Below, one piece after another: positions 1-11,200 of a stretch of DNA of 64,000 nucleotides. The translations under genes were made by a program, and so were the position numbers. This DNA is from Caenorhabditis elegans (taxonomy: Eukaryota; Nematoda; Chromadorea; Rhabditida; Rhabditidae): the NCBI RefSeq assembly GCF_000002985.6, contig NC_003282.8, forward strand, positions 15,376,001 through 15,440,000. The letters run 5' to 3'. Within the stretch, counting starts at the first letter, position 1, and each line of letters begins with the position of its first letter. The notes under the pieces were generated by a model. That model searched no databases and was not told the origin of the DNA. It saw only the letters and a list, made by a program, of their open reading frames with translations.

Positions 1-18
1 GAAGATCTCTCCACGATG

Positions 19-166
19 GGTTCACCACGATGGGTCTCACCACGATGGGTCTCACCACGATGGGTCTCGCCACGATGGGTCTCACCACGGTGGGTCTCGC
101 CACGATGGGTCTCACCACGGTGGGTCTCGCCACGATGGGTCTCGCCACGATGGGTCTCGCCACGAA
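19..166. repeat. 15-bp minisatellite
   Basis: About ten head-to-tail copies of a 15-bp unit reading TGGGTCTCACCACGA, with A/G variation at two positions. Because 15 is a multiple of 3, all frames stay open and give an artefactual repeat peptide; it is not a gene. Confidence 0.9.
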
Positions 167-189
167 GATCTCGCAGCAACATTTTTTTA

Positions 190-312
190 ATTTTCCAGAA
201 GGTTCTAGAACAATCCAGAATTTTTTCGAATTTTCCAGAAGGTTCTGGAACATTCCAGAATTTTCTAGAATTTTCCAGAACCTTCTGGATAATTTCAGAA
301 TTTTCCCGAAGT
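190..312. promoter_or_regulatory. Array of heat-shock elements (HSF-1 sites)
   Basis: Alternating GAA and TTC triplets at 5-bp spacing, the HSE signature. At least two perfect three-unit sites (GAAGGTTCTAGAA and GAAGGTTCTGGAA) are followed by a six-unit run near 262-297. Such arrays in C. elegans Helitrons have been reported to recruit HSF-1. No gene starts within 2 kb, so any target is unknown. Confidence 0.7.
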
Positions 313-329
313 TTCCAATTTCCCTTCCA

Positions 330-1066
330 AAGACGGGAAGTCAATTTTTCATAAACTACCGTAATCCTACCGTACTCCTACAGTACTCCTACAGTACCAC
401 TGCAGTACCCCGACCATATCCCACTACTAACCGCAAACCTATATCTCTTCAAAAGACAAAAACACAATTTTTCATAAACTACAGTAATCCTACCGTACTC
501 CTACAGTACTCCTACAGTACTACTACAGTACCCCGACCATATTCCACTACTAACCGCAAACCTATATCTCTTCAAAAGACAAAAGCTCAATTTTTCCTAA
601 ACTACAGTAATCCTACAGTACTCCTACAGTACCTCTACAGTACTACTACAGTACCCCGACCATATCCCACTACTAACCTCAAACCTATATCTCTTCAAAA
701 GACAAAAACACAATTTTTCCCAAACTACAGTAATCCTACCGTACTCCTACAGTACTCCTACAGTACTACTACAGTACCCCGACCATATTCCACTACTAAC
801 CGCAAACCTATATCTCTTCAAAAGACAAAAGCTCAATTTTTCCTAAACTACAGTAATCCTACAGTACTCCTACAGTACCTCTACAGTACTACTACAGTAC
901 CCCGACCATATCCCACTACTAACCTCAAACCTATATCTCTTCAAAAGACAAAAACACAATTTTTCCCAAACTACAGTAACCCTACCGTACTCCTACAGTA
1001 CTCCTACAGTACTACTACAGTACCCCGGCCATATCCCCCTACTAACCCCAAACTAATATCCCTTTA
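330..1066. repeat. 123-bp satellite, six copies
   Basis: Six tandem units of about 123 bp, each with four CTACAGTA-type words, a CCCCGACCATAT block and a TCTCTTCAAAAGAC block. Copies alternate between two subtypes (ACTCC versus ACCTC after CAGT), so the real period of the middle part is a 246-bp dimer, pointing to unequal exchange of a two-unit block. The unit length is divisible by three, which creates a long open frame with no gene-like features. Confidence 0.9.
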
Positions 1067-1310
1067 ACAGCCGATAACGCCTTGCCTTTGTAAGCTATGA
1101 CGTCACTTGTTAACAAACGGACACTATTTTTTTATATATAGGTAATGACTTTTGCATAAACTTTTGAAATTTAACTTTCAGAGTTTTCAAAAATTGTTTT
1201 ATGAACGAAATTACTATTTTTCCAATTGTATTTTTTAATGTGAATAAATTTTTCAAACTTTTTGCTGTTTCAAGGTGATCATAAAAAAGTAACAGTTTTG
1301 AGAAAAATGT

Positions 1311-1331
1311 TAGAGGCATTCCTGATGTTTT
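1311..1331 (+). ncRNA. Predicted 21U-RNA
   Basis: Core CTGTTTCA at 1265; first U is the T of TGTT, +46 from core start. Confidence 0.55.
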
Positions 1332-2400
1332 GATTTGATGTATATTTGCAGTTATGTCTATGTATATTGGTTTTTTCTCTGAATAGTTTGAATATGTTTG
1401 TGGAAAGATTTAAACCTGCATATTCAAACTTGTGAAATAGCGGGGGTGGGGTCTGAAAATTTTAATATGTTTATAATTGTTTCAAAAGAAAAAAAAATCA
1501 AAGAACATTTTTTTAAATGTTTCAATATGTTCATAAATTAACCGTAATCTTTTTGCATAATCTTGATTCGGTCCATGACAAAACCCTATTTCATTGCACT
1601 CTGTTTGAGATGATGAACAAATGTCGTTTTACGGTTTTGAAGCAATGACTGTGAAGACCAAACCAATCAAAACAAAGTGAGGGCGTGGCCTCGACTAGTG
1701 ATTGGTCAGGTTTTTTTTGTTGTAAAATTGACCCAACCACATTGAGTATTTAATGCACTGTAGTGTCGTTTTCAGTCAAATTTTTATGTTTAGTTTTGAA
1801 TATAATTTGAACCTGTCGTTTTGCTCCACGACAATTTAAAAAAGTACACCTTGTTGAAACAGTGGTGATTGATATTTGATTATTGCTTTTATTACTAAAG
1901 TACAATTTCACAGTGTTCATTTCATTACGTTGTTTGACACTGCAGCTCTACGAAAGAGGACGCTAGCCAGCCAGAAACTGAAAAAGAGTGTCAAAAATCC
2001 ATTTTGTTCTAATTTTCTTTGTTTGACGTGAAAAATTGGTTAATTTTCATATTTAGAAACGAAAAGTCAAACGATTAATTGTTGAAATCACAGTCCTCAT
2101 AAAACCTTCTTGAAACTGTATTTTTGTGAAATTGAGAAATGGTGAAGAAATTAGAATTTCAAAACTGTTGTCAGTTTCAGTTGGTTTTTAAATTTTCAGG
2201 TTTAAAGTCTAACGTAGTGTTTTGGCAATTTTTTGTTCATTCTGAAAAAAACTTTCAACGCATTTTGTTGAATAAAAAATTATAGTGAGGGAAATATAAT
2301 TTTTACAAAAAAATTCAAAAGAAAACATATGAAAAAGATTAAAATTACGAATTTTTAATTTAATAAAACACGTGACTCCGTGAAAAATTTGAAACCCTCT

Positions 2401-2414
2401 CCCCCCCCCCCCCC
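2401..2414. repeat. Mono-C tract (14 C; G-tract on the minus strand)
   Basis: A pure run of 14 C, 89 bp before the serpin-like start codon. In C. elegans, long G tracts are deletion-prone in dog-1 (FANCJ helicase) mutants; this one is somewhat shorter than the most unstable class. Confidence 0.9.
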
Positions 2415-2502
2415 TTAAAAATCAATAAAATAGAAGCGTGGATATTTTCCACAAATCCAATCATTTCCTTATTTCATCGATTGATTCTCCGATTCCGTAA
2501 TA

Positions 2503-5500
2503 ATGTCTGACATTTCAAAAAGTACTGGTAAGTCGCTCAACTTTTTCATAAAACCTCCGACAAAAACCAATTTTTTGTAGAATCTCGAAGCAAAAAAACT
2601 CGCTCAAAATGGAATCCATTCCACAAAATAGTATCAATTGTAACTGGAAAAAATCAGCAATCAACTGAAAGCTCGAATTCCTCAGAAGGAGATTCGCCGG
2701 CAATTAGGTACAAATACTTTTCTCTTGAAGTTTCGCTAAACTTTTCCGTTTCAGATGGACGACTGCATGCCTCAACACAACTTGTCCCATTTTCTCAAGA
2801 AGTCCTCAATTTAATATGGTAATTTTCTCTAGTTTTCGAGTAGAAATTTTGAATTTTGAATCCCGCCAAACTTTTAGATCTACAGTCCGGCGCCATCTCT
2901 GATGATGTATGTGGTTGTGACACTTGCATCGGAACACGCAATGACACAGACATTACAGAGACTTTTTGGATTGACTGATAAGGATATGGAAGGTATTTTA
3001 TGGAAAATTAAATTGAAAGGAAAAAGTAATAATTCCGAAATTTAGATAATTTTTCATGGTTACAGTTTCATACACTCAAAATAAAAAAACTTCGTGGCGT
3101 GTACTGCAGAAAACCTAATATTTAGGCCACGCCTTTTTCTCGTCTACTCACGGAGAAAAGGCAAAAATTTTGCAGCTGCGCGCGGTACCCGTGAGATGTC
3201 GGCGGCGTAATATCAATAAAATTTTCAGTTTTGTTAATAGTTGAACCCATTAAAACAATATGATTTTTTTTCCAAAACTTTTTTTCCAGAAATCCGTGAA
3301 ATGTCTCAAAAGCTGTCTGAACTCGGTGCTCCTCACCAATTCTACTGCTTCATCAGATTCCTAGTAGATGAGCAACAGACAACTACCGTAAGCCGGGAGC
3401 TCATGATTCGGAGCAATGACGTGGCAACTCAACAAGTTTTCTCATCGATCCGCCCGTCTCGTGTCATCAAATTTCTGAATACACTCACTTTTCATCCCGT
3501 TTCTGTGTCCCGGCCAGCTCTGTTCACTACAAATGGATACGCATCAGCTGGATTGAATGCCACGTGGCATGGAGAAGTTTGAAGGGAAATTGTAGATCAA
3601 AAATTGAAAATTTTGAAATTTTAGGCCAAGAAAGCAGGGCTCAATCGATTTGCGTGTACTTTTCACAGGAAGAAGTTTGAGGAGTTTTTCGAAATTCGCA
3701 CAACTTACCGCAGAGTTCTTATGGATCACTTTGAGGTAATTAGCTAAAAAGAGTTGGCAGGTTCTTCTTCAGGCTGATGTACCTGCCTACCTACCTATTT
3801 GCCTACCTATTTATGCCTACCTCTTTGTCAGCAAAAAAAAATCTGAGCGGAGGTTTTTGGCCGCGAAACATTTTTTTTGACTTATTTTGACTCGATAACT
3901 GCCTGATAATTTTAGAAATTTTATTCAAAAACTGTGAGAAACAGTAATTTTTTTTTCAATCAAAAAACACATTTTTCAGGTCATTGAGCTCCCATTCACT
4001 TTCGGCCCTTCATCTACCAATTTTGGAAGTCTTCTGATCCTCCGCCCTCATTTCATTGGCAACCTTCCATACTCGAATCGTCAACTCACCACTGGAGCTC
4101 TTTCGAAAATGCTCGACACCCTTTACTCATCTGATTGGATCCTTGATGGTCACCTACTTATTCCTCAATTTTCTGCTAGTTCTTGTCAAGATTTGTGGAA
4201 GAATTTGATGAGACACGGAGTTCAACCGGATTTGGGACAAAGTCAAAAGGCTCCGCCCATGGCTTCATTGTGGCACTGGGCTAGTTTGAAGGTTGGAAGT
4301 TCGGGGATTAGTGCGAATGTGAAGAAGAATGGAGAGAAATCGCAGACGGTGAGTTGTGTGTAGTTATGAAATGCAGCCGACGTTTAGTGGGACTTTGTAA
4401 CTTGGGCGTTCTGCACTATTAGCTACCGGCAAGTTATGGGTAACAGGTCATATAAGTGCCCACAGCAAATCTTTTTATTACCGTTTTAAAGCATTCAGTA
4501 GACAATAGTTTACCCAAACTTCTAAATTTTCAAAGTTTCTACAGTTTCACGATGTGCTTATAAACGAAAACTGAAATTTTGGAATGATATAACGGTTAAC
4601 TTAGAGCCAATGTAAAACCATAGTAGACTGTCTTCAAGTCCTGAAAAATGTTTGGAAATTCAACAAACATGTTCTATAGTAACTAGAAATTGCTTCAAAT
4701 CTAGAACGCTGTGATTTTTCACTATTTTGTTTGTTTAAATTCTAAAAATGAAAACTAGGCTTGACCGAATTTTTTTCAAAAAGCTCACAACTGAAAATTG
4801 CCCATTTTCAAGAAATTCTAAAAGTATTTTTTTTATTATTCATCTTTTCAAACGTTAAACTTTGAAAGTAACATTTTTTTAAAAACAACTCAAGAATAAT
4901 TTTCCACTGTTTCATTGTCTCTATATTAGTTAGACTGAGAACGGAAAAAGTAATTTTTTTTTTGGTATCACTTTTTTACTTATAAAGCAACCGACACAAT
5001 TTAGGACAAATTCCAAAATATATAAAAATTATCTTTCAGACGCTCCACAAAACCTTCCACGATCGTATCTCCACTGACTCTCTACTGGAGAAACATAAAT
5101 CCTATTCTGGTCGGATTGATTCCCCATTTTCCTACATTGTGATGGTTCATGGCATTCCAATATTCACTGGATCTTATTTTGGAAGCCCACCGCCAAAGTC
5201 TTCACAGGTTTTTATTAATGCACCGGAGAGGTAAAAATTGTTTTTTTTTAACTTTTTCTGTTTTAAACTGTTATCAAATTGCTTCCATTTAATTCTCAAC
5301 CAATATTATGTTTTTTTCAGAATCCGCCATCGCCGTACCATCATCACCAAAAAGAGACGTAACACGAAGATTACTCGAAAACAGAGACTACTGAGAAAAG
5401 TCCGAAAATCTGAAGAAAAAGAAAAGGAAAAGGATAGAAAAAGAGCAAAAAAGGCTTTGATTAAAAATTCAAATTTGAAGAAGAAAAGAAAGTCAAATTC

Positions 5501-5657
5501 AAGTTCATCTTCAAATGGTACTACTGAAACTTCTTCAACAAAATCTTCATCAACGAGTACAAAAGTTGTAGATGTCCCGAAAGAAAAAGTGATTGAAAAG
5601 AGCAAATCTAGTGGATGGAGACGTTTGGCAAATAGGATTTTCCGTAGAAAACGTTAA
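2503..5657 (+). CDS. Serpin-like protein with a basic C-terminal tail
   Basis: Nine exons with GT..AG introns and matching phases: 2503-2527, 2581-2707, 2755-2818, 2878-2992, 3290-3576, 3625-3735, 3980-4348, 5040-5230, 5321-5657, giving 541 residues. The start is the first ATG (MSDISKS). Serpin features are the IYSPAPSLMMYVVVTLASEH helix region, FTTNGYASAGLNATWHGE (strand 3A region), FEVIELPF, a DGHLLIPQFSASS strand, and PFSYIVMVHG..IFTGSYFGSP, which matches the serpin carboxy end. The usual hinge (EEGTEAAAAT type) before the reactive loop is not visible, so protease inhibition is doubtful. No signal peptide is seen; the N-terminus is polar and Ser-rich. After the serpin end comes an unusual tail of about 110 residues, Lys/Arg-rich then Ser/Thr-rich, ending FRRKR, suggesting nuclear or nucleic-acid contact (inference). 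Intron 4 holds a truncated MITE and intron 7 a predicted 21U gene. Confidence 0.75.
3072..3212. mobile_element. Truncated copy of the 355-bp palindromic MITE
   Basis: Starts with the same TIR (ACACTCAAAATAAAAAAAC) as the full copies at 14134, 26709, 58293 and 59429, runs through the CTGCAGAAAACCTAATATTTAGG block, then jumps to the GTGAGATGTCGGCGGC core and ends without the second TIR. It lies in intron 4 of the serpin-like gene. Confidence 0.8.
3778..3823. repeat. CTAC/CTATTTGC short repeat
   Basis: Degenerate CCTACCTACCTATTTGCCTA repeats in intron 6 of the serpin-like gene. Related words occur near 31898 (TGCCTACCGTGCCTACC). Confidence 0.7.
4954..4974 (+). ncRNA. Predicted 21U-RNA in serpin-like intron 7
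   Basis: Core at 4907, sense to the host gene; U in TAAT at +47. Confidence 0.5.
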
Positions 5658-5848
5658 TTGTATATGATTTTTGGGTGACATAAATTTTTTCGAGTCGGTT
5701 TCTTGTTGTCATTAGATAATTGTATTAGTTAATTTTTATTGGTATGCTCGAGATTTTCATCATTATAAATCATTTTCCAGTAGCAGCCGACATCTTTACA
5801 ACTTCTAGCTACTTGCAATAATTTTTCCTGAACTCGGTAGATGTCGGC

Positions 5849-6051
5849 CACGGCGAAAGGCCAAAGTTGGGACCCCAATCAATATCAGGCCGCCGGCATC
5901 TTACGAGTTCCCCGCGCCACTACATTTTCCTCGAAACGGGCGGGACAGGATCGCCAAGTCCACAGCTAGTTAAACGCAGCGGCGCGCGGAGCCCGTGAGA
6001 TGTCGGTAGCCAGATATTTATTGGGGTCCCAACTTTGGCCTTTTCGCCGTG
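5849..6051. mobile_element. 203-bp palindromic MITE
   Basis: The ends form an inverted repeat (CACGGCGAAAGGCCAAAG against its complement at 6034-6051), with the GATGTCGGC / GCCGGCATC core inside. It shares the CCGACATCTCACGGG core with the 355-bp MITE but has different ends. It lies about 190 bp after the serpin-like stop codon, in or just past the 3' UTR. Confidence 0.75.
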
Positions 6052-6140
6052 ATTTCCCGAATATCTCGATAATATGATTCAGTCACTTTTTATGCTGTTT
6101 CATGAACTTTGTATAAATCAGGTAATTTCTCAAAAATCGT

Positions 6141-6161
6141 TCATTTGTTTTTTTAATATGA
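6141..6161 (+). ncRNA. Predicted 21U-RNA
   Basis: Core at 6095; U in CGTT at +46. Confidence 0.55.
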
Positions 6162-6177
6162 AATTTGTGATAATTTC

Positions 6178-6198
6178 GATTTGTTTTGCAATTTTGAA
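6178..6198 (-). ncRNA. Predicted 21U-RNA
   Basis: Core 6244-6237 on the minus strand; U in CAGT at +46. Lies 17 nt from the plus-strand prediction at 6141. Confidence 0.55.
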
Positions 6199-6891
6199 CT
6201 GTTAGCTTTAAAAAATGGTTCAATTTACATTATCGATGAAACAGTGAATTTTAACAAATTTTTAACGAAAGTGCATTTTTCGGTAAAATTGTGTTTTCAA
6301 ATTTTTTAGATTTTTCTAACTTTGGTGGTAGAAAGATGAACAAAAGTGAGTTTAATCTACTTTTACGACTGGTAAAAAACGGCCATTCAACAATGTGGGC
6401 GCATTAAAATTTAAAACTGTTTATTTGTCAAGAAATTGATTTATTTGCACTGGGAAAAAACTTTTTATATGAAAATTCCAGAAGATTTTTTTGTTGATTT
6501 TCAAACCGAAAAAAAAAATCTTTTCCCGATTTCAGCAAAATTTGTGGTGGACAACTATCTCACTATTCCTGATCGTGAAAACATAATCTGTATTAAATTC
6601 CCAAACAATAATTCGCATTTTTCTTGATTTTTCCTTTGAATTTCATGTAAAAATATACAGAAAACATGAAAAATCGGTGGAAAATAAGAAAAAATAACAC
6701 CAAATAAAAATTAATTCGTACAAGCGCGCTCCATCGATAAAATCACTTGGCGGGAGGTTCAAATTGGAATTCATCGTAAACTGAGATTTTTCAATTTTCA
6801 AAAAAATCATATAAAAATTAGGAAATTGTTTACTATGCTATTTGGTCATTGTGGCACCATAGGCGTGTTTTAAAGTAATTTCCCCACTGGC

Positions 6892-6912
6892 GCTACTCCA
6901 CATTCAAGTTTA
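6892..6912 (-). ncRNA. Predicted 21U-RNA
   Basis: Core 6958-6951; U in TAGT at +46. The motif context CGCTGAAACAGTGAATTTT resembles the locus at 6237. Confidence 0.55.
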
Positions 6913-8258
6913 CTATTGACTTATAAAAACGGTTTAACTTACATAATCGCTGAAACAGTGAATTTTGACAATTTTTGAAATTTTATCGAAAGCGCATTTT
7001 TCGCTTAAATTGTGTTTTTGTTCAGACTTTTCTAACAAAAATACCTTAAATTAATAAAAAAAACTCGGTCAAAAATTATGATACAAAGAAAATCTATGAA
7101 AAAGTTGTTTAAACTATCTTTAAAGTAAATATTGGTAACATTTTTAGACCAATAGTTAGAAACAGTTGAAACTATGATGAATGAGACATCTACAAATTCT
7201 CTACTAAAAAACATATAAAAACGAATAAATTTACATAAAAAACGAAACAGTGGTTTTTTTTATTCGGGGTTTCGGGGTTATTCGGGGTAAGTAAACATAT
7301 GAAGTTATTATGAATTTAGATTTTTTAACAACAATTTTCATTGAATTGTCATCTTACAAAACATCTCGAACAAAAATGTAAAAAAAACCTTTTTTTTCCA
7401 GTTTTTAGAACTAAACTTGAAATGTTTTGCCGGTTTTTACAATAAGAATTTTCAAAAGTTTGGAAGTAAACTTATTGGATTAAATAATATTTTAAAATCT
7501 GTTTCACATTAATTGTAAATTTTGTGTGAAAAAAAAAATAATAGAACCGTTGAAATACCAGTCACAACGTTCGGAAATTGTATTCATGGTACATAGAAAC
7601 GTCTAAGAAATGTGTTCGGTTGAACATATTATTATAGTTTTTTCTAGTAAGTTTTCCTGAGATGTTGTAAAAAGATTCAAAAGTGGTTCAGAATTTTAAA
7701 CGAAAATTCGAATTTTCAGCTAAAATCTGAAATTGAAATTTTTCCTGAAATTTTGCCAAAATGGAACCTAATTACAACCCTTCAATACATATTCTATTGA
7801 TCAAGGTACCAGATCGGCCAATTTGTACACAAAATTGTATAATGTAGTTTGAGATTTTAGATTAAAATATTGTAAAATGAGGGTTTTCAAACTTTGTAAT
7901 TGTGAGGCAGAAGTAGCATAACATTTTTTTGAGAATTTTACAGAACGTCTTTTCACAAAATTCGGTAGTTTTGGGCCAAGTCAAATCTCCGAATTCAGTA
8001 CTCCACCTTCAAATGTTTTCATGTAAAATGAAAAACAATGTTTCAACTATGTAACATATTCCGTATCAAAAATTGGTGAACTGATGTTTATTTTAGAACA
8101 AATTTTTCTGTTTGAAATCTGGAAGAATGCAAGCTTAAAACGATTTTCTAAGATTTTTTAATAACATTTTAAAATGAAAATTTTCATGTATAGTCAATGG
8201 AAAACTAAAAAAAATACAATAGTATCGAGAATTACGTATAAGTCTATAAAATAACTTT

Positions 8259-8279
8259 ATATCATCAGCGAATGTTCGA
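8259..8279 (-). ncRNA. Predicted 21U-RNA
   Basis: Core 8324-8317; U in CACT at +45. Confidence 0.5.
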
Positions 8280-8561
8280 GTGGTCCAACAATGCAAATTG
8301 TGTTTAGTGAACACCATGAAACAGTGAATTATTTCAATTTGCGATTTTTTTTGAGGATTTTTTATAACACAGGTAAACAGAGAAAAATTGAATAATTTTC
8401 TTATATTCTATACTCAAATTAAAAAGCTCCTGATTTTAACGTCACTCTAGGAAGTTTTCGAAAAAATAGTGGGCATGTCTTCGTCTTTTCGAAATTAGTT
8501 CATTTTTTCTCCAATAATTGAATGAATTTAGATTTTGCTACGTTAATTTGCTACGTAAAAA

Positions 8562-8786
8562 TTCAATATTATGTTAAAAATTATTACAAAAAAAAAAGAA
8601 ATTCGATGAAAACTTTTTGCAACCGATGATGTTTCAAAATGTTCATAAATTAATGAGAAATCTAAACAGATCTAATCAAGATTTTAACATCTCATTAATT
8701 TATGAACATTTTGAAACATCATCGGTTGCAAAAAGTTTTCATCGAATTTTTTTTTTTTTTGTAATAATTTTTAACATAATATTGAA
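8562..8786. repeat. Near-perfect 96-bp inverted repeat with 33-bp loop
   Basis: Arms 8562-8657 and 8691-8786 are reverse complements with almost no mismatches; the loop is 8658-8690. Arms this long and this well matched suggest a very recent foldback event. A transcript would form a long double-stranded hairpin, a possible source of endogenous siRNA. No terminal transposon signature is visible. Confidence 0.9.
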
Positions 8787-8904
8787 ATTTTTAGACCCCT
8801 CGCCCGAATTTTCAGAAGTACGCAATACGCAGTTTTGTATCTGAAGCTAATGAGTAACATGCTAGATATATTTTCTGAACGTCTATAGTTTGTATCCTAT
8901 GTAG

Positions 8905-8990
8905 CCTATGTAGTCTGTGACGTCACAATCAAAGAATTGTGCGCGGGGTCTAGCTACTTTTGTTTTGAGACCCATTATGTATTTCTATTA
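8905..8990. repeat. Dispersed repeat with TGACGTCA core, copy 1
   Basis: The pattern TAGTCTRTGACGTCACA, then a GTG(C/G)(G/A)CGGGGYCTA block. Diverged copies are at 58948-59060 and 61668-61725. It contains a CRE-like palindrome TGACGTCA. The family is not recognised. Confidence 0.6.
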
Positions 8991-10271
8991 GTATCCCTAA
9001 AAATGTTATATTGTTTGAAATAGTATTTTCCAATGATTGAAAAACAAACATTTACAGTTTCTAAATAATCTTAAATAAATTTGTTTTCACAGGAACCCCA
9101 ATTATAGTAGTTTATTCTATTTAAGAATTAAATGAAAGGTTTTTTGTTCAAAACTGTTATGTAGTGGCTCTTCAAAAAAATATGACTTTTAAACAAAAAA
9201 AAACAAACTTGCAAAGTAGTTGCCCAATCTTTTGTTACAGTTTCGTAAAATTTCCAAAAATTTAACAGTTTTTCAAAATTCTTGCAAACGTTATCAAAGT
9301 TCTCTCACCAAACCAGAGACTAGTTTCTTATCATTAAAAATTGTCCTCCTCCCGAATTCGTCTGCATCTCTACACCTCTCTTGTTATTCCACACTCTCTA
9401 ATGTCTGTATAAAACTTTTTGTCATCAATTGAAATGACAGAAACTTTTTATTGATCATATGGAAAACCAGAAAAAATTTTCCGTAAAACATGTTTTTTTT
9501 TGTTCTCGATTCTTGTTTTAATGATCGTCAAATATAGTTTCAACTGTTTCAAATTTTTGGGTTTATAGATATTTATTTTATATTGAATTGACACTGTTTC
9601 ACTGAATGATTTCTTATTTTTAAACTATTTGCTAGAATATATTTGAATTTTTACTTTAAACCCAATAAACCGGCAGGAATTCACAAATAGATTTAAAAAA
9701 TTTCAGAAATTAATTAAAATACACTGTTTTGTCTTTTATGTGAATTTAACTGTTTTTATATATTTTTTAGTTTTCCAATGGCCTTTTGATGTGGTACTAA
9801 TGTCTTAAAAATTTCTCTTACACTTACATAATGTTTAGAAAATATTGAACTTTTTAATGGTTTTATTAGAGAGAAACTACTCAAGATCTCTATAGAATCC
9901 TTGAATAATGTTTTTGGTTATATTGTTTTCCCAATAACTGTGCGATTTTTTAAAACAAATATAGTTTTTTTTAAAGATTTTGTATCTTAATTTGGTGGAA
10001 AATTCGGTTTGAGTTTTTTTCATGTTAAGGCTACAATCGCAAAAATTTCTTGCATAATTGCAAATTATGTGTTTAAAAAGTAGTTCGGGACAGAATTCAC
10101 CCACTAGTGTGTCAAAAGTCAAAAGCGTTTTTGATAGCTATATGAAACATGATATTATTTCATGAATATTTCCGTTTTGGAAATTAACTCTGATGAAGGT
10201 AATGTGAAGTTAAAGTTTAAATGAACTGTTTCAACTAGTCTTCAACGTGTCCCAATTGCTCTTAAGATTAG

Positions 10272-10292
10272 TTATTGATTCATTTTAACGCA
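10272..10292 (+). ncRNA. Predicted 21U-RNA
   Basis: Core at 10226; U in TAGT at +46. Confidence 0.55.
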
Positions 10293-11097
10293 AATCAATC
10301 AAAAAAAACCTAATTTCTTTCAACTGACACCAAAAAATGTGATAAAAATTTTTGGTAATACTTTCTGAAAACTTGAAGAAATTTAAAAACATAAAGAAAC
10401 CAATATATTTTCTGACAGTTATTTAAAATTGTTTAAATTCAGAATTAGCACGTTTTCTCTTCATCGGGCAAATCAGTCCAAAAAAACAAGTAACACATAT
10501 CTGCAATTATAAATTTCTGATGTTATGCAGCACCAGACAGTTAGCGGGCTACGCTACGGTTTAGTATCCTTCAAACTGTTTTCGTTTTGTTTGTTGATAT
10601 GTTAGTACATTTATCTTTGATATTTCTCCTCCACTCCTGAAATAATTTTAAGAAACAGCCTGAATCAGATTCAATCAACTTTTCAAAATTTTCACAAAAG
10701 TTCTAAAAATTTTGAAACCGAAAATATTAGTAAAATTAAAAAAAAAAACTTAGAGTGAAACTATTGAAAGTTTTCTTATTTTTTGAATACTTATTGCTTG
10801 TTTATTGTTTTTCAAAAAAATTAGGTTTCGAGATGGTAATTTAAGAAAAGTTTTAAAAAAGGTGGTTTTTGTTTCCACTTGTATAAAGCACTTGAAAACT
10901 TTATGAAACATTTTCATCGCTCATAACATTATTTTAAATTTTAAAACTTCCTTGGTAGTGCAAGAATTATTCATAGAAAACAAGTCCTCATATTACAAAC
11001 TGTAAGAAACAGACGAACATTTTTTATCCAACAAAGCAGTTTCAAAACAAAACTGTTTCAAGTAGTTTTGATAGGGGCTTTTTTTTAGTGACATTGG

Positions 11098-11118
11098 TTC
11101 AGTCGTAGACTCATCAAC
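11098..11118 (+). ncRNA. Predicted 21U-RNA
   Basis: Core at 11053; U in TGGT at +45. Confidence 0.5.
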
Positions 11119-11179
11119 TAATTTAAAACTTTACATCTTGAATTTTCAATGTTTTAAAAACAAAAAAAAATGGGATTCA

Positions 11180-11200
11180 ATGTTCTTTAATTATATATCA
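11180..11200 (-). ncRNA. Predicted 21U-RNA
   Basis: Core 11245-11238; U in TATT at +45. Confidence 0.5.

Larger units (their letters stand above)
1..1066. mobile_element. Helitron-like repeat block, partial (left edge cut)
   Basis: Three nested repeat classes lie side by side: a 15-bp minisatellite, an array of heat-shock elements, and a 123-bp satellite rich in CTACAGTA words. In C. elegans this combination is typical of Helitron family elements, which are known to carry HSF-1 sites. I see no Rep/helicase coding sequence and no convincing 5' TC or 3' CTRR hairpin end inside the window, so the Helitron assignment is inference. It could also be a plain subtelomere-like satellite. Confidence 0.45.
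1067..2502. other. Upstream region of the serpin-like gene, no gene seen
   Basis: AT-rich intergenic DNA. It has two exact 21U core motifs, one on + at 1265 (with a well-placed YRNT) and one on - at 1855-1862 (without), a TGACGTCA site near 1099, and a run of 14 C just before the gene. No further coding sequence is supported. Confidence 0.6.

Noticed and set aside
30-1067. Long open frame of 345 codons
   Set aside because: Entirely translated minisatellite and 123-bp satellite; open only because the unit lengths are multiples of three.
8562-8786. microRNA precursor
   Set aside because: Arms are ~96 bp and essentially perfect, unlike a ~60-nt imperfect worm pre-miRNA.
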